10,054 bases of DNA from an uncultured Bacilli bacterium (GCA_947627805.1 CANQXB010000025.1:1-10054), one strand, 5' to 3'; shown: positions 1 through 5,552, numbered from the stretch's first letter. Numbers and translations are program-made. The notes: generated by a model from the sequence alone, not told the origin.

Positions 1-76
1 ATACCGAACGGTACGTACGGTGGTGTGAGAGGGAAAAGCATTCAAGAGTTATCTCGAAAAGTTTTCTCTACTCGAT
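1..76 (+). mobile_element. 3' end of a group II intron (part of domain V, domain VI, 3' splice site)
   Basis: The first 22 nt match the 3' half of a group II domain V. TACC (2-5) pairs with GGTA (10-13) across a GAAC loop, then come the two-nucleotide CG bulge (14-15) and TACGGTG, whose partner lies left of the window with the catalytic AGC triad. Domain VI spans 27-73: GAGAGGGAAAA (27-37) pairs fully with TTTTCTCTACTC (62-73), with one G-T wobble, leaving A70 bulged. A70 is the expected lariat branch point, and the intron then ends in AT at 75-76, seven nucleotides counting from the branch A. A short inner hairpin (GAG 46-48 with CTC 53-55) caps the domain. The intron's reverse transcriptase/maturase, if any, would lie upstream and is not visible. 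Known of the family: these are self-splicing retroelements. Confidence 0.85.
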
Positions 77-104
77 TGATAAAATAAATTAAAGGTGATA
101 AAAA

Positions 105-329
105 ATGGAGAAAATATTAAAGAATGCTATTAAATGTAATTATTGTGGTGATGTAATTGTTTCAAAACATACTCACGATTTTGTTACTTGTAAATGTGGT
201 AAAGTTAGTGTTGATGGTGGAAATGAGTATTTAAGAAGAACATATACTAATTCATTAGATGATTTTCAAGAGTTAAGTGAAGTTATTGAAGATGATGAAG
301 AAAGTAATAAAAATTATATAGAAGTTTAA
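105..329 (+). CDS. small zinc-ribbon protein, DUF7695-like
   Basis: A 74-residue acidic protein with an N-terminal zinc-ribbon-like half. C11 and C14 form a CNYCG knuckle, C29 and C31 form a CKCGK knuckle, and H22/H24 lie between them. A VDGGNEYLRR segment follows (res. 36-45), then an Asp/Glu-rich tail. The CxxCG...HDFVxCxCGK...VDGG pattern resembles the DUF7695 family of small proteins found in Bacillota and their mobile elements; its function is unknown. The start has a good ribosome binding site (AAAGGTGAT at about 92-100). The gene lies 28 nt past the group II intron end, so it may be the interrupted locus's downstream gene or be read from the intron transcript. Family recognition is from memory of the pattern; metal binding is inferred from the four cysteines. 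Confidence 0.8.
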   Translation: MEKILKNAIKCNYCGDVIVSKHTHDFVTCKCGKVSVDGGNEYLRRTYTNSLDDFQELSEVIEDDEESNKNYIEV

Positions 330-373
330 AAATACTAGACAATCATTTAAAAATATAGTAAATTAATCTTATA

Positions 374-473
374 AATGTTAATCGCTTCTAGGTGGTGCGA
401 GCAATAAATGAACCTAGTCGTGAAATGTTAATCGCTTCCGGATGGCGCGAGTAATAAGTGATTCCGGTTGTAA
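374..473 (+). repeat. two tandem 50-nt units with a conserved, covarying hairpin (possible structured RNA)
   Basis: Units 374-423 and 424-473 are exactly adjacent and match at 38 of 50 positions. In unit 1, CTAGGT (388-393) pairs with ACCTAG (412-417). In unit 2, CCGGA (438-442) pairs with TCCGG (463-467). Three base pairs differ on both sides in a compensating way (T-A to C-G, A-T to G-C, G-C to A-T), accounting for six of the twelve differences. Each unit also keeps TCGC before the stem and GCGA inside its loop, a possible pseudoknot. A terminator follows 7 nt later. No known riboswitch was recognised. It sits between the zinc-ribbon gene and the Panacea operon promoter, so it may be a 3' UTR element or a short separate RNA. 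Confidence 0.7.
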
Positions 474-479
474 ATACTG

Positions 480-507
480 AAGAACTTTTATGATAAAGTT
501 CTTTTTT
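480..507 (+). terminator. intrinsic terminator after the tandem hairpins
   Basis: AAGAACTTT (480-488) and AAAGTTCTT (495-503) form a perfect 9-bp stem with a 6-nt loop, followed by more T residues to 507. It ends transcription of the zinc-ribbon gene and tandem-hairpin unit before the next promoter. Confidence 0.85.
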
Positions 508-543
508 CATATATAAAAAAGTTATACAAAAATAAAATTTGTG

Positions 544-572
544 TTGACAATCATTAGTTTGTATCATATAAT
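544..572 (+). promoter_or_regulatory. consensus sigma-A-type promoter of the Panacea/toxin operon
   Basis: TTGACA (544-549), a 17-nt spacer and TATAAT (567-572) match the housekeeping consensus at all twelve positions, the strongest promoter in the window. The start of transcription would fall near 579, leaving a leader of about 145 nt before the start at 726. A fully consensus promoter on a toxin-antitoxin operon implies it is normally repressed, or that antitoxin must be made in excess. The CCTAGG at 583-588, close to the predicted start, is a possible operator core, but this is only a guess. Confidence 0.85.
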
Positions 573-725
573 TAAAATGTACCTAGGGAACATATAAATA
601 TTAAAATTTACCTTTTCTATAACATATATTGTAATATAAAGTTAAGGTGAATTTTGATGTTAAAAAAATTATTTACATGGTATAACAAATTATGTTATGA
701 TAAAACTAATAAGAAAGGTGATAGT

Positions 726-1208
726 ATGGAAAAAGAAGTGTCTAATAATAATTTAACTGTTTTTGATATTGCAAATTTCTTTAGAAGTAAGGAAGCAATG
801 ACTCATAAAAAGTTACAAAAATTAGTTTATTATGCATATGCTTGGTATATTGCCTTATATAATGATACAAAAGATAATTTATTAAATAAATTATGTATTG
901 ATACAACTTTTGAGGCATGGGTTCATGGTCCAGTTTGTAAAAAATTATATGATTTTTATTCAAATAATTATGGTCAAGTTGATAAATATAAAGGACATTT
1001 GAATGAATTAATTGTAGGGGATTTAAAAAAGTTTTTAGAAGAAATATATAAAGTTTTTGGTAAGTACACAGGTGATGAATTAGAAGTGATGTCACATAAT
1101 GAGTATCCTTGGCAAAATGCTAGAAATACATTATCACCTTCTGAACCATCAAATAATATTATTTCGGAAGTAGATATGTTTGTATATTATAATAATTTAA
1201 ATGGCTAA
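726..1208 (+). CDS. Panacea-domain antitoxin (SocA/GepA-like, DUF4065)
   Basis: A 160-residue protein carrying the Panacea (DUF4065) signature. It has TVFDIANFF (11-19), HKKLQKLVYYAYAWYIALY (27-45), FEAWVHGPVCKKLYDFY (62-78), then a YTGDELEVMSHNEYPWQNAR block (114-133). Known of the family: Panacea proteins are antitoxins that pair with many unrelated toxins (PanA/PanT); Caulobacter SocA instead feeds its toxin to ClpXP. Here it is the first gene of a two-gene operon and its end overlaps the next start by 8 nt, the usual antitoxin-then-toxin order. I prefer the ATG at 726 (AAAGGTGAT just before it), since the domain starts right after it. An in-frame ATG at 657 also has AAGGTGA before it and would add 23 basic, aromatic residues; which one is used cannot be settled from sequence. 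Confidence 0.9.
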   Translation: MEKEVSNNNLTVFDIANFFRSKEAMTHKKLQKLVYYAYAWYIALYNDTKDNLLNKLCIDTTFEAWVHGPVCKKLYDFYSNNYGQVDKYKGHLNELIVGDLKKFLEEIYKVFGKYTGDELEVMSHNEYPWQNARNTLSPSEPSNNIISEVDMFVYYNNLNG

Positions 1209-1671
1209 AAGGAAGAAGCCAAAAACTTCAAATAATCCTATAAAATTATTTACTCCTACGGAAGTAAAAAAAGAGAATAATAAACTATTAATATCATTTG
1301 AACATTTATGTTTAAATAATAAGAAATATAATATGGATGAAATTGGGGATAATAAAATTAAAAATAAATATTATCAGGATTTTTATGAAAAAATATTAGA
1401 ATATTCTAAATATGATAATTTTAAAAAATATATAAGTGAAAATGGAATTTATAGAGATAAAAATCATATTCATCAAATAAAATGGAATGATAATCGGATT
1501 AATGAGAGTGCATTTACTTCATTAAATACTAATTTAATGGAACAAATAAAAGATGATTGTTGGCAACTGGGAATAAATAATGATAAATTTAGAGTACATG
1601 GATTTTTCATTGATAATGTTTTCTATTTAGTATGGTTGGACCCACTTCATCATTTATACCCATTAAAATAA
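1201..1671 (+). CDS. putative toxin partner of the Panacea antitoxin (PanT candidate)
   Basis: A 156-residue protein with a very basic N terminus (MAKRKKPK), a Lys/Asn-rich middle, a HIHQIKW segment (89-95), and a conserved-looking C-terminal block from about 130 to 154. That block contains FRVHGFF, VFYLVWLDP and HHLYP and looks like terminal beta strands of a compact domain. I do not recognise a named family. The toxin call rests on position: it overlaps the Panacea antitoxin by 8 nt, shares its strong promoter and is the last gene before a terminator. No Shine-Dalgarno is visible before its ATG, so it is probably translated by coupling to the antitoxin, which would keep toxin below antitoxin. 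The first internal Met is at residue 45, so this start is the only sensible one. It could instead be an unrelated accessory protein. Confidence 0.6.
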   Translation: MAKRKKPKTSNNPIKLFTPTEVKKENNKLLISFEHLCLNNKKYNMDEIGDNKIKNKYYQDFYEKILEYSKYDNFKKYISENGIYRDKNHIHQIKWNDNRINESAFTSLNTNLMEQIKDDCWQLGINNDKFRVHGFFIDNVFYLVWLDPLHHLYPLK

Positions 1672-1703
1672 AAAATGGTAATTTATAAAAAATCACCATT
1701 TTT
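1671..1703. terminator. bidirectional terminator between convergent Panacea and retron operons
   Basis: AAAAATGGT (1671-1679) and ACCATTTTT (1695-1703) form a perfect 9-bp stem with a 15-nt loop, with T runs in both directions (TTTTTCTTT on plus, TTTTTTATTTT on minus). It begins at the last base of the toxin stop codon. On the minus strand the right arm contains the last codons and stop of the 50-aa gene, so one hairpin closes both operons. Confidence 0.85.
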
Positions 1704-1845
1704 CTTTGCCAACATTTTCGTCCCAAGAAAATTCTTTAGCCAAATTTTTACCTTTGTAATGTTTGAATTTTTCTTTTAAAGAAGGATTTTTACTTTTTGG
1801 TATACTTATTATTTTTTTGTTTTTCTTTTCTTTTAAAATTTTCAT
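1693..1845 (-). CDS. 50-aa retron-linked protein resembling the C-terminal tail of MazE/AbrB-type antitoxins
   Basis: This short gene follows the reverse transcriptase with an ATGA overlap (stop 1842-1844, start ATG 1845-1843) and has a strong AAGGAGGG ribosome binding site, so it is translationally coupled and clearly meant to be made. The 50 residues split into a Lys/Ile N-terminal third and a tail reading SLKEKFKHYKGKN, then EFSWDENVGKEKW at the very end. That tail matches the usual ending of AbrB-fold antitoxins (SLEEL...GY.G...W.W..PVGKEIW), the part that wraps around MazF-type toxins. The AbrB DNA-binding domain is absent, and no MazF-like gene is in the window. It could be a retron accessory protein, a free antitoxin, or a domain-stripped remnant. 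Its stop lies inside the shared terminator. Confidence 0.75.
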   Translation of the reverse strand: MKILKEKKNKKIISIPKSKNPSLKEKFKHYKGKNLAKEFSWDENVGKEKW

Positions 1846-2798
1846 TTTCCCTCCTTATAAATAATATTTTTTATGAATATTTTATAATTTGTAAACTCTT
1901 TATCTTGGTTATTAATTTGTAAAACATATAATATTTTCCCATATAAACTACTTAAATATTTTTCTTTATCTTGGATATTTAATCTTTTTAAATGGGAAAG
2001 AAGACCATATTTTTTAATATAATAAACCTCTTGTCTAATTTTCTTCCGATAATTTTTAGATACTTGAATTTTTTTATTAACAATTACACCAGTGACATTT
2101 TGACTATTGTAATATTTAACAATATGAATTTTATCATTATTAAGATATAAACCAAGTTTAGATAAGTCCTTTCTTACTAATTTAATAATATTGGATGGGT
2201 TAAAATCACCAGAAAAAGTCATATCATCAGAATATCTTGTATAACTAATGTTTTGCTTCTCACAAAAATTACCTATTATTTCATCAAAATCTTTCATAAC
2301 TAGATTAGAAATATAGGCTGAAGTTGGTGAGCCTTGAGTTAAATGGTCTTCGTAGGTGCATAAAGTAGTTAATAAAATACCTATTGATTTAGGAAAGTAT
2401 TCTAGAGGAAAACAAGATTTATAAATGTTTAAAAAAGAAATACTTTCAAAAAAGTCTTTAATATCTAATTTTAAAATTATTTTTTTATTTAAATGAGGAA
2501 TAGCATTATCTTTTAAAGAAATACCTTCTTTATAAGCTTTAGCATATTTTGATATTTGTTTATTATTTAAAATATTCTTTAAGATATTCTTTTGAATAGT
2601 TTTTAAAAGGGGAGTTGGTTCATAGATTGTTCTTAAATGACCATTTCTCTTTTTTATTTTATATATATGATAGTTATTTTCAATATTATTACTTAAAGAA
2701 TATAAAGTTTTTAAATATTTTTTCTTATCATTACATTTAAATAATTGGAGAGATAATAAAAATTCATTACATTCTTTAACGCCAATGTATTTCCACAT
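1842..2798 (-). CDS. retron reverse transcriptase
   Basis: A 318-residue retron-type reverse transcriptase, close to the usual length. It carries the retron-specific NAxxH in region X (N98-H102, NAIPH), motif A LDIKDFF (111-117, D112 catalytic), motif B QGSPTSAYISNL (155-166), motif C YSDD (189-192, catalytic D191/D192) and the region Y VTG (235-237). Known of the family: it binds the msr part of its RNA, primes from a 2'-OH of a branching G and makes msDNA from the msd part; retrons defend against phage. I chose the ATG at 2798 (GGGAGG seven nt before it); a longer reading from TTG at 2813 would begin at the edge of the msr-msd RNA. The RNA lies directly upstream, and the 50-aa gene directly downstream overlaps by 4 nt. 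All catalytic residues are present, so it should be active. I cannot assign a retron type. Confidence 0.95.
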   Translation of the reverse strand: MWKYIGVKECNEFLLSLQLFKCNDKKKYLKTLYSLSNNIENNYHIYKIKKRNGHLRTIYEPTPLLKTIQKNILKNILNNKQISKYAKAYKEGISLKDNAIPHLNKKIILKLDIKDFFESISFLNIYKSCFPLEYFPKSIGILLTTLCTYEDHLTQGSPTSAYISNLVMKDFDEIIGNFCEKQNISYTRYSDDMTFSGDFNPSNIIKLVRKDLSKLGLYLNNDKIHIVKYYNSQNVTGVIVNKKIQVSKNYRKKIRQEVYYIKKYGLLSHLKRLNIQDKEKYLSSLYGKILYVLQINNQDKEFTNYKIFIKNIIYKEGK

Positions 2799-2812
2799 TT
2801 TATTACCTCCCA

Positions 2813-2982
2813 ACTTGCAGTACTAAAAGATAGAGTAATATGGAGATGGACGGAAAGCGAATGCGGTCTACACAAGGTGTAGTTTTGTCCATTGGAGTAT
2901 TACTATTAAATCTTTCCAACTTAAAATAGTTCTTTAACGACTCGCTAAAGTAGGAATAATATTTCCAATCACTACTGCAAAT
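2813..2982 (-). ncRNA. retron msr-msd RNA
   Basis: Read on the minus strand, the region between the promoter and the reverse transcriptase has the retron RNA layout. TTGCAGTA (2980-2973, a1) and TACTGCAA (2822-2815, a2) are perfect complements, extending to 10 bp with one G-U pair. Inside lie msr-like hairpins: CTTTAGC with GTTAAAG (2950-2932), containing TTAGCGAG as in retron Ec86, and a weaker CTATT/AATAG. The msd is a long hairpin: AGTAATA (2904-2898) with TATTACT (2840-2834), then ATGGAC (2892-2887) with GTCCAT (2851-2846), separated by an internal loop of the same five bases CTCCA on each side. A perfect inner hairpin CTACAC-CTT-GTGTAG (2882-2868) sits inside. The branching G is either in AGTG just after a1 or in TTAGCGAG; I cannot decide. 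Confidence 0.85.
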
Positions 2983-2984
2983 GT

Positions 2985-3013
2985 ATTATATCATTTAATG
3001 CCCAAGAACAAAA
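2985..3013 (-). promoter_or_regulatory. extended -10 promoter of the retron
   Basis: On the minus strand TGATATAAT (2993-2985) is a full consensus extended -10. A poor -35 (TTTTGT, 3013-3008) lies 17 nt upstream, inside the preceding gene. Transcription would begin near 2979-2978, exactly in the a1 arm, which independently supports the RNA call. The promoter overlaps the stop codon of the upstream minus-strand gene. Confidence 0.75.
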
Positions 3014-3603
3014 GTGGTAATAAATATGGTAGTTATTAAAATAGCACTTATAATTAAAATAATCGTGGCAAATCCAGCTTTACTATAATCCGCAACTAAA
3101 TTTTCCTCCTCTTCGGGCATAAAGTTTTCTAAAGTATCTTTAGTTCTAACTAATCTTGGTCCTTTAGTTTTGCCATTAATTGTATCATTATCATGGGTAA
3201 TTAAATTTTGTTGAATAAGTTTACTACCAGGTTTATTAAAAAATTGCTCATCATAAGAAGTATAGATAGGAATACCTAATCCCCAAGATTTAATACTAGC
3301 ATCATTATTACCACTTAAAGCTAAATCATTATACTTTAAATAATTATTAGTATAGTTATTAATAAAAATAATTTCCTTATCATTTAAAGTATCTTTATAT
3401 AAGAGTTCTAAAATATAAATTACTTGAAAAATTTCAGTCGGGTTTAAATAAAAAATATTGGGATTTAGTAAAGTTAAATTAGTATGATAAAGAGGAATTT
3501 TATAATACCCATTATAATTTAAGATAAGACTATTTCCATCGAAATTAAAATATTTTAAATTTGGAAAAGTTTTTTGTAAGTTTTTTAAATATTCCTCATT
3601 CAT
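2995..3603 (-). CDS. unknown protein with a single C-terminal membrane segment
   Basis: A 202-residue protein I do not recognise. Residues 1-170 are soluble, rich in Asn, Tyr and Leu, and end in an acidic stretch (MPEEEEN, 162-168). Residues 176-199 form one strongly hydrophobic helix, leaving only two or three residues after it. There is no signal peptide, so the topology is that of a tail-anchored protein with the bulk in the cytoplasm. The start has AGGAGA six nt before the ATG. It is divergent from sufB across about 90 nt, and the retron promoter overlaps its stop codon, so no private terminator is visible; readthrough into the retron is possible. It is more likely an ordinary chromosomal gene bordering the accessory region than part of the retron, but this is inference. 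Confidence 0.8.
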   Translation of the reverse strand: MNEEYLKNLQKTFPNLKYFNFDGNSLILNYNGYYKIPLYHTNLTLLNPNIFYLNPTEIFQVIYILELLYKDTLNDKEIIFINNYTNNYLKYNDLALSGNNDASIKSWGLGIPIYTSYDEQFFNKPGSKLIQQNLITHDNDTINGKTKGPRLVRTKDTLENFMPEEEENLVADYSKAGFATIILIISAILITTIFITTFVLGH

Positions 3604-3649
3604 ATAGTTCTCCTAGTATAATTTTAACGCAATGGTTCAAAAATTACAA

Positions 3650-3678
3650 TTGTTTTATTATTTAAATTAGTGTATTAT
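3650..3678 (+). promoter_or_regulatory. probable sufB promoter
   Basis: TTGTTT (3650-3655), a 17-nt spacer and TATTAT (3673-3678) fit a housekeeping promoter. The predicted transcript start near 3685 falls after the in-frame GTG at 3670, which argues against that codon as the start and leaves a leader of only about 10 nt before the ATG at 3694. Confidence 0.6.
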
Positions 3679-3693
3679 ATTATTGATGAAATT

Positions 3694-4986
3694 ATGGAAA
3701 GAAAGTTAGATAAAGAATTTATAGAATGGCTAAGCCATAAAAAAGGTGAGGATGAAAAAATGCTTGAGTTTAGGCTTAAGTCTTTTTCGGCTTTTTTGGA
3801 AATGCCTAATCCAACTTTTGGGCCAAAAATAGATTTAGATTTTAATAATATTAATTACTATCATAGTGATATAGAGAAAGTCGAAAATAAATGGGAAAAT
3901 GTCAATACTGATATTAAAAATACCTTTGCTTCTTTAGGAGTAATTGAGGCCGAAGAAAAATATCTTGATGGAGTATCTAATCAATATGAAAGTGAAGTTT
4001 TTTATCATCATAATAAAACAGATAAAGATATTATTTTTATGAGTACAGATGATGCTTTAAAAAAACATCCTGAACTTTTCTATAAATATTTTAATAATTT
4101 AGTTAAATATAATGAAAATAAATATACGGCTTTAAATGGGGCTTTATGGAGTGGGGGATCATTTATTTATATTCCTCCTCATACTCATTTAGATAGGCCT
4201 TTGCAAAGTTATTTCCGCATTGACAGTGAATCTTTAGGACAATTTGAAAGAACCATTATTATTGTGGATGATGATAGTAGTTTAGAATATATTGAAGGAT
4301 GTACCGCGAAAAGTTATTCCACCTCTTCTTTACATGCTGGAGTGGTTGAAATTTATGTCGGTAAAAATTCGCGAGTTCGGTATTCTACTATTCAAAACTG
4401 GTCGACGGATGTTTATAATTTAGTTACCAAAAGAGCCATTGTGGATGAAGGTGGCATCATGGAATGGGTAGATGGTAATATTGGCAGTAAACTTACGATG
4501 AAATACCCTAGTTGTATTTTAAAAGGCGATAATTCTATTGGTAGTAGTTTATCAATTGCTTATGCTAAAAGAGGGCAAGTTTTAGATGCCGGAGCTAAAA
4601 TGATTCACATAGGTAAAAATACCAAAAGTAATATCATTAGTAAAAGTATTGCCGAAGATACGGGAGTAAGTAATTACCGGGGTACGGTTAAGATTACCCA
4701 AAAAGCTAGTCATGCGATGGCCAAAGTAAAATGTGATACCTTAATTTTAGATAATAAATCAAGTAGTAATACTTATCCTAAAAATATTTCTTATAATGAA
4801 ACAAGTACTTTAGAACATGAAGCGACAATTTCGAAGGTTAGTGAGGAAAAACTTAATTATTTAATGAGTAAAGGTTTGTCGGAAGATAAAGCTAAAGAAT
4901 TAATAGTTATGGGTTTCATCGCAGATTTTAAAAAAGAACTTCCAATGGAATATGCCGTAGAACTAAATCGTCTCATTAAAGACTAG
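3694..4986 (+). CDS. sufB: Fe-S cluster scaffold protein SufB
   Basis: A 430-residue SufB, slightly shorter than typical because the N-terminal leader is trimmed. SufB works with SufC and SufD in the cytoplasm as the scaffold on which [Fe-S] clusters are built. Signature blocks include MLEFRLKSF (23-31), SGGSFIYIPPHTHLDRPLQSYF (153-174) and SLEYIEGCTA (196-205). Residues matching the functional ones in E. coli SufB are present: C203 in EGCTA, C347 in KCDTL, and H375/E376 in LEHEA. I take the ATG at 3694 because the GTG at 3670 lies inside the promoter. Neither start has a Shine-Dalgarno, so initiation would be nearly leaderless. No other suf gene is visible: the left neighbour is divergent and a terminator follows. 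It is normally the last gene of sufCDSUB, so its isolation suggests a split operon. Confidence 0.97.
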   Translation: MERKLDKEFIEWLSHKKGEDEKMLEFRLKSFSAFLEMPNPTFGPKIDLDFNNINYYHSDIEKVENKWENVNTDIKNTFASLGVIEAEEKYLDGVSNQYESEVFYHHNKTDKDIIFMSTDDALKKHPELFYKYFNNLVKYNENKYTALNGALWSGGSFIYIPPHTHLDRPLQSYFRIDSESLGQFERTIIIVDDDSSLEYIEGCTAKSYSTSSLHAGVVEIYVGKNSRVRYSTIQNWSTDVYNLVTKRAIVDEGGIMEWVDGNIGSKLTMKYPSCILKGDNSIGSSLSIAYAKRGQVLDAGAKMIHIGKNTKSNIISKSIAEDTGVSNYRGTVKITQKASHAMAKVKCDTLILDNKSSSNTYPKNISYNETSTLEHEATISKVSEEKLNYLMSKGLSEDKAKELIVMGFIADFKKELPMEYAVELNRLIKD

Positions 4987-5014
4987 TGTCAAATATATGT
5001 AAAATATGTAAATT

Positions 5015-5045
5015 TACCAATTTGTTAAGAATTGGTATTTTTTTT
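5015..5045 (+). terminator. intrinsic terminator after sufB
   Basis: TACCAATT (5015-5022) and AATTGGTA (5030-5037) form a perfect 8-bp stem with a 7-nt loop, followed by eight T residues (5038-5045). The same stem core recurs in the terminator at 6911-6946. Confidence 0.9.
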
Positions 5046-5068
5046 AACTAATATAAAAGAAAAATTGA

Positions 5069-5110
5069 AATTCTTAACCAATATTTTTTACCAATTTTCT
5101 AGAAATTTGG
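5069..5110 (+). promoter_or_regulatory. overlapping inverted repeats upstream of ssb (possible operator)
   Basis: CCAATTTTCTAGAAATTTGG (5091-5110) is a 20-bp dyad centred on CTAG with nine of ten positions symmetrical and no T run after it. It overlaps a second copy of TACCAATT (5089-5096), which could compete with 5015-5022 for pairing. AATTCTTAA (5069-5077) is complementary to TTAAGAATT (5025-5033) of the sufB terminator. A repressor site or an alternative RNA fold is possible; no regulator can be named. Confidence 0.4.
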
Positions 5111-5133
5111 CAATTAGGAAAAAAATAAAATTA

Positions 5134-5143
5134 ATGCTAAATT
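5134..5143 (+). promoter_or_regulatory. ATGCTAAA element, likely extended -10 of ssb
   Basis: ATGCTAAATT contains TG-n-TAAATT, an extended -10 form. The ATGCTAAA core ends 28 nt before the ssb ATG, the same spacing as two other genes here (5553-5560 and 6975-6982). No good -35 is seen. Confidence 0.5.
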
Positions 5144-5169
5144 GTTTTAAAAGAGAGGAGGTGTAAAAT

Positions 5170-5538
5170 ATGAATAGCGTAATTCTCGTCGGTAGACTGA
5201 CGCAAAACCCTGAGATATTAGAACTTGATGATAATAAGAAAGTGACGAGTGTTATTTTAGCTGTTAATCGTAATTTTAAAAATCCCGAAGGAATCTACGA
5301 AACCGATTTTATTCGCTGTATTTTATGGAATAGTATTGCGGCCACGACAACAGAGTATTGCCATGTTGGGGATGTGATTGGCATTAGAGGAAGACTACAA
5401 ACTAGTAAATATTTAGATGAGAATAGTAAAATTCACTATGTTACTGATGTTATTGCCGAGAGAGTTACCTTTTTATCTTCTAATAAAAAGAAAGATCTTC
5501 CTAAAGAAGATGCTGATTTGCTTGAGGAGATGACTTAA
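5170..5538 (+). CDS. ssb: single-stranded DNA-binding protein, short form without acidic tip
   Basis: A 122-residue OB-fold protein. It opens with MNSVILVGRLTQNPEI (1-16) and has VTSVILAVNRNF (25-36), ETDFIRCILWN (44-54, with F48 and W53 as likely base-stacking residues), GDVIGIRGRLQT (67-78) and a closing strand near YVTDVIAERVTFL (90-102). SSB coats single-stranded DNA during replication, repair and recombination. The linker is nearly absent, and the C terminus ends EEDADLLEEMT-like, acidic but lacking the DDDIPF tip that recruits partner proteins. In this it resembles B. subtilis SsbB (competence) more than SsbA. A strong GAGGAGGTG site precedes the ATG. It appears to be a single-gene unit with its own promoter; a second, full-length ssb elsewhere in the genome is likely but cannot be seen. 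Confidence 0.9.
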   Translation: MNSVILVGRLTQNPEILELDDNKKVTSVILAVNRNFKNPEGIYETDFIRCILWNSIAATTTEYCHVGDVIGIRGRLQTSKYLDENSKIHYVTDVIAERVTFLSSNKKKDLPKEDADLLEEMT

Positions 5539-5552
5539 ATTAAGGAATAAAT

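Noticed and set aside
374..473. CRISPR-like array
   Set aside because: There are only two units with no spacers, and the differences are compensatory base-pair changes rather than unrelated spacer sequence.
781..1095. Open reading frame of 104 codons on the minus strand
   Set aside because: It lies wholly inside the Panacea gene, has no ribosome site, and its His/Tyr/Leu-rich product is what an antisense reading of AT-rich coding DNA gives.
1842..1844. UGA read as tryptophan, as in Mycoplasma
   Set aside because: The reverse transcriptase and the 50-aa gene both end naturally at TGA with an ATGA overlap, and all tryptophans in the window use TGG.
2811..2813. TTG as start of the retron reverse transcriptase
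   Set aside because: It would start at the edge of the a2 arm and read through the GGGAGG ribosome site; the ATG at 2798 has that site at the right distance.
2932..2950. Near-palindrome CTTTAACGACTCGCTAAAG as an operator
   Set aside because: It lies within the msr part of the retron RNA, where a hairpin is expected, so RNA structure explains it better.
3608..3645. Promoter TTGAAC / TATACT for the minus-strand membrane-anchored gene
   Set aside because: The spacer is only 14 nt and the predicted transcript start would remove most of the AGGAG ribosome site.
3670..3672. GTG as start of sufB
   Set aside because: It sits between the -35 and -10 of the likely promoter and has no ribosome site.
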